From CAZOKH01 sp964580315 (lineage in GTDB: Bacteria > Chloroflexota > Anaerolineae > Anaerolineales > Anaerolineaceae), in NCBI GenBank assembly GCA_964580315.1, contig CAZOKH010000131.1:1-5022 (forward strand): a stretch of DNA of 5,022 nucleotides, in the 5' to 3' direction. The notes beneath the pieces are model-generated. The model was given only the letters and a program-made list of their open reading frames with translations, was not told the origin of the DNA and ran no database searches. Position 1 is the stretch's first letter, and every line of letters begins with the position of its first letter. The translations under genes were made by a program, and so were the position numbers. This document shows, one piece after another, positions 1 to 3,795 of the stretch.

Positions 1-449
1 CGGTACAGGTCTTGCGGGTCGCTGCGCAGGCTGTCTTCAGTGCTGAAACGCATCTCAACATTCTGGGTTTTCAGGTATTCAAGCACTCCTTGTGCAATGT
101 CGATGATTTGTTCGATGCTTTTTCCGTGGCTGAACTCGCGTAAATAGGAGGAAGTGCCGATGACCACATCCACACCCTGCACGCCGGCTTCCACTGCCTG
201 GCGCACATCTTCCAACGCGCAGCGTGTGTGGGTGAGAATCTTGGTACGTAGCCCCAGTTTGGCAATGGTGCTGCAGTCGCGCTCGCTTTGCGGCGAGGCA
301 AGGGGTGTGGTGAGTTCCAGGTATTCCACACCAAAGGCATCCAGCAGGGTGGCAATACGCACCTTTTGCTCGGTGGTGAAGAAGGCGTTGACAAACTGCT
401 CTCCTTCACGCAGGGTTGATTCGATGATTGAATAATTTTCCAGGCTCAT
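1..449 (-). CDS. hcs: Homocitrate synthase, N-terminal part (3' end beyond window)
   Basis: Homocitrate synthase condenses acetyl-CoA with 2-oxoglutarate to homocitrate, the first step of lysine synthesis by the alpha-aminoadipate route, in the cytoplasm. The 149 codons visible start MSLENYSIIE and run off the left edge. The DRE-TIM motif STLREGEQF is at residues 11-19, with its catalytic Arg and metal-binding region. It is followed by ELTTP..SPQSERD (about 42-53), a THTRC strand (about 67-71), GVQGVDVVIGTSSYLR (about 82-97) and RFSTEDSLRS near residues 134-143. This order matches the Thermus-type homocitrate synthase more closely than 2-isopropylmalate synthase, and lysW just upstream supports the lysine role. 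The start is fixed by a GGAGGAG ribosome site 2-4 nt before the ATG. Expression appears to depend on read-through of the attenuator at 492-615, since no separate promoter is evident. Isopropylmalate or citramalate synthase is the alternative, judged unlikely. Confidence 0.93.
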   Translation of the reverse strand, partial: MSLENYSIIESTLREGEQFVNAFFTTEQKVRIATLLDAFGVEYLELTTPLASPQSERDCSTIAKLGLRTKILTHTRCALEDVRQAVEAGVQGVDVVIGTSSYLREFSHGKSIEQIIDIAQGVLEYLKTQNVEMRFSTEDSLRSDPQDLY

Positions 450-451
450 GG

Positions 452-458
452 CTCCTCC
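452..458 (-). promoter_or_regulatory. Ribosome binding site of homocitrate synthase
   Basis: GGAGGAG lies immediately before the ATG at 449, with a tight spacing of about 4 nt from GGAGG. It lies downstream of the terminator's U tract (492-498), so it is present only on transcripts that read through the attenuator. Confidence 0.7.
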
Positions 459-491
459 ATTAATCAGCGGTTGAACAAATCCTCAGGCGAT

Positions 492-528
492 AAAAAAAGC
501 ATCTCCCCGGTGACCGGAGAGATGCTTT
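492..528 (-). terminator. Intrinsic terminator (attenuator, segments 3:4) between lysW and homocitrate synthase
   Basis: On the minus strand, 528-514 pairs with 510-496 as an unbroken 15-bp stem with a single U.G wobble (518/506). The loop is UCA (513-511), and a run of seven T (498-492) follows. This is a textbook Rho-independent terminator. It ends about 43 nt before the homocitrate synthase ATG and about 94 nt after the lysW stop, so it must be conditional if the downstream gene is to be expressed from the lysW promoter. Its 5' arm base (AAAGC, 528-524) is also claimed by the competing antiterminator hairpin (551-524). Confidence 0.92.
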
Positions 529-596
529 GCGTCACTAATTGACAGGCAAGCTCTACCAGACCACCCACGGGCGCCGGTTCGACTTCTTGCTTGCCT
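524..596 (-). promoter_or_regulatory. Mutually exclusive attenuator hairpins (1:2 and 2:3)
   Basis: Segment 1 (596-589, AGGCAAGC) is perfectly complementary over 8 bp to segment 2 (551-544, GCTTGCCT). Segment 2 can instead pair with segment 3: 551-546 with 530-524, with one bulged A at 528, continuing after a two-base bulge as GTCA (543-540) with TGAC (534-531) around an ATTAG loop. That gives ten pairs. This 2:3 hairpin takes the base of the 5' arm of the terminator at 492-528, so 2:3 and 3:4 cannot both form. Segment 1 lies inside the lysine codons of the leader ORF, and segment 2 begins just after its stop codon. This is the geometry of classical trp/his-type attenuation. Pairings were found by eye without energy calculation; the regulatory logic is inference. 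Confidence 0.72.
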
Positions 597-615
597 TCTT
601 CATGTTGAAATTCAT
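553..615 (-). CDS. Lysine-rich leader peptide of the homocitrate synthase attenuator
   Basis: This 20-codon ORF reads MNFNMKKASKKSNRRPWVVW and ends in TAG. Codons 6-7 and 10-11 are both AAG-AAG, so four of twenty residues are lysine, the end product of the operon. It begins 6 nt after the lysW stop codon and has no convincing Shine-Dalgarno sequence, so translation is probably coupled to lysW by termination-reinitiation. An alternative start at the second ATG (603) would keep all four lysines. The peptide itself probably has no function: its translation would sense charged tRNA-Lys. Stalling on the lysine codons covers hairpin segment 1 (596-589), and a ribosome at the TAG would cover segment 2 (551-544). 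Leader-peptide attenuation has, as I recall, been described for the Thermus thermophilus lysine cluster, which makes this reading credible. Translation is not proven. Confidence 0.68.
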   Translation of the reverse strand: MNFNMKKASKKSNRRPWVVW

Positions 616-621
616 GGGTTG

Positions 622-801
622 TTATTCGCCCCAGTCTTCCTGTTCCATGGGCGCCAGGTCCAACTGGATGGGATTGAGGCTGACTATTTCCAGATCGACG
701 CCGCATTCGGGGCAAACGATGATTTCGCCCACCAGGGCGTCGGCGGCCAGGTTGACGGTAATGTCACATTCGGGGCAGTGGGATGATAATTCAACAGGCA
801 T
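622..801 (-). CDS. lysW: LysW, amino-group carrier protein of AAA-pathway lysine biosynthesis
   Basis: A 59-residue acidic carrier protein. In this pathway LysX ligates alpha-aminoadipate through its amino group to the C-terminal Glu of LysW. LysZ, LysY and LysJ act on the tethered intermediate, and LysK releases lysine. Diagnostic features are two CPEC zinc-knuckle motifs (C9/C12 and C30/C33) that form a TFIIB-like zinc ribbon, and the conserved C-terminal tail EDWGE ending in the Glu that carries the substrate. Length matches the family (about 54-60). The start ATG is preceded by AAAGGA about 9-10 nt upstream. The gene sits between two terminators: one ends 21 nt before its start and one begins downstream of its stop. 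It is therefore separated from homocitrate synthase by an attenuator and may be expressed at a higher level than the enzymes. A homologue serving arginine synthesis (ArgW-like use of the same carrier) cannot be excluded, but the next gene favours lysine. Confidence 0.95.
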   Translation of the reverse strand: MPVELSSHCPECDITVNLAADALVGEIIVCPECGVDLEIVSLNPIQLDLAPMEQEDWGE

Positions 802-822
802 AATAGCTTTTCCTTTCGAGGT

Positions 823-855
823 AAAAAAAACAGCCCTCCGGTTGGGAGGGCTGTT
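823..855 (-). terminator. Intrinsic terminator immediately upstream of lysW
   Basis: On the minus strand, 855-845 (AACAGCCCTCC) pairs perfectly over 11 bp with 839-829, around a five-base loop (844-840, CAACC), and runs into eight T (830-823). Only 21 nt separate the U tract from the lysW ATG. The promoter at 976-1003 lies upstream of the terminator, so it must act within the lysW leader. It looks like the expression platform of an attenuator or riboswitch. It could also end stray transcription from the ABC operon, but that would not need a site downstream of the lysW promoter. Confidence 0.9.
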
Positions 856-968
856 GGATTGATGATTGGTTTGGTTTCTCAGTCAATCCGAATGCAAAGA
901 CCCACCGTCCCGGTGCGGGAGAGTGTGATTCGCTTTGCATAAGGCTTAACCAAAGATTGCGCGTACAT
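856..968 (-). promoter_or_regulatory. Structured 5' leader of lysW, mechanism unassigned
   Basis: The leader of about 113 nt between the predicted transcription start and the terminator holds several helices by eye. ATGCAAAG (940-933) pairs with CTTTGCAT (899-892) over 8 bp. This encloses CACCG (915-911) paired with CGGTG (907-903) around a GGA loop, extended by two pairs across a bulge. GGATTGA (889-883) pairs with TCAATCC (862-856), abutting the terminator. TTTGGTT (954-948) is complementary to AACCAAA (876-870), which lies inside the loop of the previous hairpin, so the two would form a pseudoknot or exclude each other. I do not recognise a known riboswitch: the L-box core and the T-box TGGNACC bulge are absent. 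The separate 7-bp pairings could arise by chance. The leader character is supported mainly by its position between promoter and terminator. Confidence 0.55.
879..968 (-). CDS. Possible leaderless 29-codon leader ORF upstream of lysW
   Basis: An ORF starting MYAQSLVKPYAKR and ending in TGA has its ATG (968-966) 7 nt after the predicted -10 box, so the A of the start codon would be the +1 nucleotide and translation would be leaderless. Lysine codons occur at positions 8 and 12. The codon at 12 lies within the 5' strand of the 8-bp leader helix (940-933). If translated, stalling there would release GGTGGGT (906-900), which can pair imperfectly with the terminator 5' arm (851-845). Only two lysines in 29 codons, no Shine-Dalgarno sequence and an imperfect antiterminator make this much weaker than the second leader ORF. 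It may be an open frame by chance. Confidence 0.28.
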   Translation of the reverse strand: MYAQSLVKPYAKRITLSRTGTVGLCIRID

Positions 969-975
969 GGATGTT

Positions 976-1003
976 ATTTTACAGGAGAATGGTTGGTTGT
1001 CAA
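976..1003 (-). promoter_or_regulatory. Sigma-70-type promoter of the lysW operon
   Basis: A perfect -35 hexamer TTGACA (1003-998) is followed after 16 bp by TAAAAT (981-976), one mismatch from the consensus -10. It lies in the gap after the ABC ATPase stop (1047) and points towards lysW. The predicted start of transcription is the A at about 968, giving a 5' untranslated leader of about 165 nt. This makes the lysine genes a unit independent of the ABC operon. Confidence 0.78.
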
Positions 1004-1046
1004 GAGAATTATGTGAAACTCGCGTAAATTCACAACATTATCCTGA

Positions 1047-1697
1047 TTAAATAACCGCAGGCATCAGTTGTTTATCCTGTAATACAAACGCCTGATCGCA
1101 CAACAGGGAAATTTCATCCAGGTTGTTGCTGGAGAACAGGATGGTCACGCCATCCTCCTTCAGTTGAATCAGATATTCATAGACGGCTTTCCAGCCCGCC
1201 TGATCAATGGCATCGGTGGGTTCATCCAGGATCAATACCCGCGGTTTTTCCAGGATAGCCTGGGCAATCCCCAATCGTTTGCGCATGCCGTTGGAATAGG
1301 TGCGCACCGGGCGGCAGTCATCCGGGTCAAGACCGACGATATTCAACACTTCGCGAATTCGTCCGGCATCAGCGCCCCGGCTGATGTCCGCCAGCAATTC
1401 CAGGTTCCTTTTGGCGCTTTCAGTATCCAGCAATCCCGGCGAATCAATCAGAGCACCGGTTTGCGGCGGAAACTCATGTGTCACACCGATTTGATTTCCC
1501 AGCACAAATACATCTCCCTTGGTGGGTTTCACCAGCCCGCAGATGATGCGCAGTAAAACGCTTTTCCCGGCTCCATTGGGTCCACTGATGCCGGTAATCA
1601 CCCCGGCAGGTACATCCAGGTTTACATTTTCGAAAACCACAGTGCTGCCAAACACTTTTTCAACATGGTTCAATGTAATTGCATACGAGTCTTGCAT
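1047..1697 (-). CDS. ABC transporter ATP-binding protein
   Basis: A single cytoplasmic ATPase domain of 216 residues that would power the two membrane proteins encoded just upstream. Walker A is GPNGAGKS (39-46). A Q-loop region QTGALIDSPGLL (79-90) resembles the BcrA/CcmA-like subgroup. The signature is YSNGMRKR (134-141), Walker B is LILDEPT (155-161), and the D-loop is DAID (162-165). The usual H-loop histidine is replaced by Asn191 in FSSNN. The family consensus there is SSH, so catalysis may be slow or depend on another residue. At 216 residues the protein is shorter than BcrA-type ATPases of about 300, lacking a C-terminal extension. The start is supported by AGGAGG 7 nt upstream, and the gene begins 14 bp after the preceding permease stop. 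Substrate unknown; bacitracin/lantibiotic-type export or cell-envelope stress roles are typical for this arrangement. No clear intrinsic terminator follows it. Confidence 0.9.
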   Translation of the reverse strand: MQDSYAITLNHVEKVFGSTVVFENVNLDVPAGVITGISGPNGAGKSVLLRIICGLVKPTKGDVFVLGNQIGVTHEFPPQTGALIDSPGLLDTESAKRNLELLADISRGADAGRIREVLNIVGLDPDDCRPVRTYSNGMRKRLGIAQAILEKPRVLILDEPTDAIDQAGWKAVYEYLIQLKEDGVTILFSSNNLDEISLLCDQAFVLQDKQLMPAVI

Positions 1698-1711
1698 GGT
1701 GGTTCCTCCTA

Positions 1712-2545
1712 CTATTCCGCAGTCAAAAAATCAATCCGCTTGCTGGAAATCCAACCCGTCAGGCAGCACACCGCTATCCACACGATCCAGAATATCCAGG
1801 AAACTGATTCCGGGATGGTACGGACAGGCGCCCACAGGGGGGTGTATTCGAGGTGATTCTGGATCAATAGATAAGACAACCAGCCTTCACCGCCGATGGG
1901 TCCGCCGGCAATGGATCCCAACTCAGCCGTGATGATGATCAGCGCGCCGCACAAAAATCCTGTCCAGCTTCGCCGCGTCCACTGGTTGACGGTCAGCACC
2001 AGCAATCCCAGGGCAAACCACCCAATCAGTAATAAGGCACTGATCGAAAGTGTTGCCTGAACGGGTCCGCCGTTTTTCAAGCTGTAACCCAACCCCATGC
2101 CAAAGTTGTTGAGACCAGCCGAACTCCATGCGGTCGATATTGGAAATTGTGGCAGCACTGCCAGAAAAAAGCTGCCGAAGAGCAGCAGCGCATACAACCC
2201 GGTGGACAGAAAAACCAGGCAAACTTTGGCATTCCACCATTGGCTGCGCGACCCCAGGCGCAGAATGATGGATTGTTCATAAGCATTGGCAGGTAAAAAG
2301 TCGGAAACCAGGTAGATGAACAGCGCCGTGGCTACAAAATAGACGATTTCGGGTTTGCCAAACGCCCAGATGAACGCCTCCAGGGCGTTGCCGCTGATTT
2401 CAGCGGTCGGAGGTTGCGAGTTCAAAACACGGACGACCTGGCATGCCCAGTATCCCAACAGCAACCCGACCGGAATGGGAATGATCCAGCGCCAGCGCCG
2501 CCAGTATAGGAAACATTGATATTTCAGAAAGGTTCTGAATTGCAT
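1712..2545 (-). CDS. ABC-2-type transporter membrane protein, second in operon
   Basis: A 277-residue integral membrane protein with a basic N-terminus (KYQCFLYWRRWRW, residues 8-20). About six hydrophobic segments are visible: roughly 20-41, 67-84, 107-131, 165-186, 194-214 and 247-265. A long extracytoplasmic stretch after the first helix and one around 135-163 are hydrophilic. This layout fits the permease half of an ABC-2 exporter. Assignment rests on topology and on its place directly before the ATPase gene; I recognise no substrate-specific motif. The start at 2545 (MQFRTFL) is chosen because GAGGAG lies about 8 nt upstream and the preceding gene stops 11 bp before. A longer reading from 2602 would overlap that gene by 46 bp and add an unlikely N-terminus. 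It probably pairs with the dissimilar membrane protein upstream as a heterodimer. Confidence 0.8.
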   Translation of the reverse strand: MQFRTFLKYQCFLYWRRWRWIIPIPVGLLLGYWACQVVRVLNSQPPTAEISGNALEAFIWAFGKPEIVYFVATALFIYLVSDFLPANAYEQSIILRLGSRSQWWNAKVCLVFLSTGLYALLLFGSFFLAVLPQFPISTAWSSAGLNNFGMGLGYSLKNGGPVQATLSISALLLIGWFALGLLVLTVNQWTRRSWTGFLCGALIIITAELGSIAGGPIGGEGWLSYLLIQNHLEYTPLWAPVRTIPESVSWIFWIVWIAVCCLTGWISSKRIDFLTAE

Positions 2546-2556
2546 TGGATTGCTCC

Positions 2557-3348
2557 TCAATTGAACAACACACGCTCTTTTTTGCCCCACAGCAGCAGGC
2601 ATGCCGCAAACACAGTGAGGATAGCCAGATACTGGAGGATGGGTGATGCCAATATCGAAGACGGCAGTAATGCTGCTTCGGTGGAAATTAACCAGGCAAG
2701 CCGGCTGGAGGTTGGCAGGATGAAATATCCCAGGCTGTAACCCAGGAAAGGAATCCCCAGCACGATGAAGGGATTGCGCACCAGGAACGAACTGCCCAGC
2801 CCCAGCAGGGCATAGACCGCGCCAAACAATGCCAGCATGAGCAGGCTGAGTAATACAAAGCCGGGCAGCGACAGCACCAACGCTCCTCCGGCATCGATCA
2901 CGGAAGGGTTGACCAGGCTGTTGAAGCCGAAGGATGTTTGCATTGTCCGTTGCGCATCAATGGGGAAGAACAGGCAGCAGCCGATCAACAGGATCAGTGC
3001 AGGGGCGGCAGCCGCCGTCATGCCGGCGCACACGGTAGTAAGGATTTTGGCGGACAGGTATTGGCGGTAGCGGCTGCGCAGCAGAATCTGGTCGATGAAG
3101 CGGTGACGGCGGTCTTGCAGCAGCGAGTCGGCAAAGGGCAGCCCAGCCATAAGCGCCGCGAAGAAGCCATATAATCCGCGCTGTAGAATCAACTGCCAGA
3201 TGGTCACCGCGTCCAGCGGGCTGCTTGTTTGAAACGACATTACCCGCGTCAAGCCATAGGCAAAACTGGTGGCAGCCAGCAGGGTAACCAGCGCAAAGCG
3301 TTTATTCCGAAAAGCACGCGAGAATTCTTCTTTCAGTATTCCGGTCAT
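2557..3348 (-). CDS. ABC-2-type transporter membrane protein, first in operon
   Basis: A 263-residue membrane protein starting MTGILKEEFSRAFRNKRFAL, with an amphipathic/basic N-terminus typical of ABC-2 permeases. Six hydrophobic segments can be seen at about 17-35, 58-75, 103-129, 155-187, 192-212 and 237-254. A charged loop QDRRHRFIDQILLRSRYRQYL (about 78-98) between segments 2 and 3 resembles the coupling-helix region that contacts the ATPase in this family. The start at 3348 is preferred because AAAGGA lies about 8 nt upstream. An in-frame ATG at 3357 touches that ribosome site and would add only three residues. The gene follows the regulator by 20 bp and precedes the second permease by 11 bp, so all four are probably co-transcribed. 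Substrate not determinable. Confidence 0.8.
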   Translation of the reverse strand: MTGILKEEFSRAFRNKRFALVTLLAATSFAYGLTRVMSFQTSSPLDAVTIWQLILQRGLYGFFAALMAGLPFADSLLQDRRHRFIDQILLRSRYRQYLSAKILTTVCAGMTAAAAPALILLIGCCLFFPIDAQRTMQTSFGFNSLVNPSVIDAGGALVLSLPGFVLLSLLMLALFGAVYALLGLGSSFLVRNPFIVLGIPFLGYSLGYFILPTSSRLAWLISTEAALLPSSILASPILQYLAILTVFAACLLLWGKKERVLFN

Positions 3349-3368
3349 AGCAATCATCCTTTAGTGCA

Positions 3369-3743
3369 TCAATCCTGCTGCGAACGCGACAGGTAAGCTT
3401 GAAGCATTTGCACCAGGTCTTGTTTCTGATAGCCAAGCTGCCGCATTTGTTCTACGAAGTTTTCCAGGAAATAATCCTGAAGTCCTTGTCGTAAATTTTC
3501 CAAAACAGCCACATCATCGGTGACAAAAGTTCCCTCTCCGCGCCGCGAGACTGCCACCCCATCGCGGATCAATTCCTGGTAAACCCGCTGGATGGTGTTG
3601 TGATTGACCTTGTAGTGCATGGCGGCATCAACCACGCCGGGAAGTTTGTCACCCGGCTGATAATTTCCACGCAGAATCATGGCATTGATGCGGTTTTTAA
3701 TTTGCAGATAGATCGGTTGGTTTTCATCAAATATATGGTCCAT
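3369..3743 (-). CDS. GntR-family (YtrA subfamily) transcriptional regulator
   Basis: A 124-residue DNA-binding protein. Residues about 9-75 form a GntR winged helix: QPIYLQIKNRI (9-19), PGDKLPGVVDAAMHYKVNHNTIQRVYQEL (30-58) with the recognition helix around 46-58, and the wing RRGEGTFV (67-74). Instead of a large effector domain there is only a helical tail of about 50 residues (78-120), the hallmark of the YtrA subfamily. These proteins usually dimerise through that tail and repress an adjacent ABC transporter operon. As first gene of this operon it probably autoregulates. The conserved Ser/Arg of the usual KLPSVREL motif reads KLPGVVDA here, a modest divergence. The start is the only reasonable ATG; the ribosome site is weak (GAGTGTG about 6 nt upstream), which suits a low-level repressor. 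Confidence 0.9.
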   Translation of the reverse strand: MDHIFDENQPIYLQIKNRINAMILRGNYQPGDKLPGVVDAAMHYKVNHNTIQRVYQELIRDGVAVSRRGEGTFVTDDVAVLENLRQGLQDYFLENFVEQMRQLGYQKQDLVQMLQAYLSRSQQD

Positions 3744-3795
3744 CGATCACACTCATTTTCAAAATTTTTTTATACTCGCAGTCATATCCTGGCAG
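3744..3795 (-). promoter_or_regulatory. Intergenic region before the regulator, possible promoter/operator
   Basis: The 52 bp between the WD40 gene stop and the regulator start is AT-rich, with TATAAA followed by a run of A and an AAAATTTT palindrome. TATAAA could serve as a -10 box, but no good -35 hexamer lies 16-18 bp upstream, and I see no clear terminator for the WD40 gene. An operator for the YtrA-type repressor is expected here by analogy, but no convincing long inverted repeat was found. Read-through from the WD40 gene is possible. Confidence 0.3.

Noticed and set aside
154..435. Plus-strand frame opposite the homocitrate synthase gene, and similar frames opposite the ABC, permease and WD40 genes.
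   Set aside because: Shadow frames: low-complexity, Ser/Arg-rich translations without ribosome sites, antiparallel to well-supported genes.
540..590. A tRNA-like stretch (GGTGGTCTGGTAGAGC resembles a D-arm).
   Set aside because: No matching acceptor stem, anticodon arm or T-arm in the correct spacing on either strand.
529..621. Possible T-box or lysine riboswitch between lysW and homocitrate synthase.
   Set aside because: No T-box TGGNACC bulge, no stem I/specifier layout and no L-box core are present. The leader ORF with Lys pairs accounts for the structure.
464..715. An 83-codon minus-strand frame overlapping lysW and running to just before homocitrate synthase, whose last ~50 residues read rather protein-like.
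   Set aside because: It has no start codon with a ribosome site outside lysW, its first part is the lysW gene in another frame, and it would have to encode a perfect terminator hairpin and its U tract. The lysine leader ORF in a different frame explains the region better. The protein-like tail is a reason to check conservation once.
791..940. A 49-codon frame starting at the ATG inside the leader helix and ending within lysW.
   Set aside because: It runs through the terminator and U tract (giving FF-type codons), has no ribosome site and overlaps the lysW start; most likely chance.
1000..1046. A terminator for the ABC operon just after its last gene.
   Set aside because: Only a weak 5-bp GTGAA/TTCAC hairpin without a U tract is visible; not supported as a terminator.
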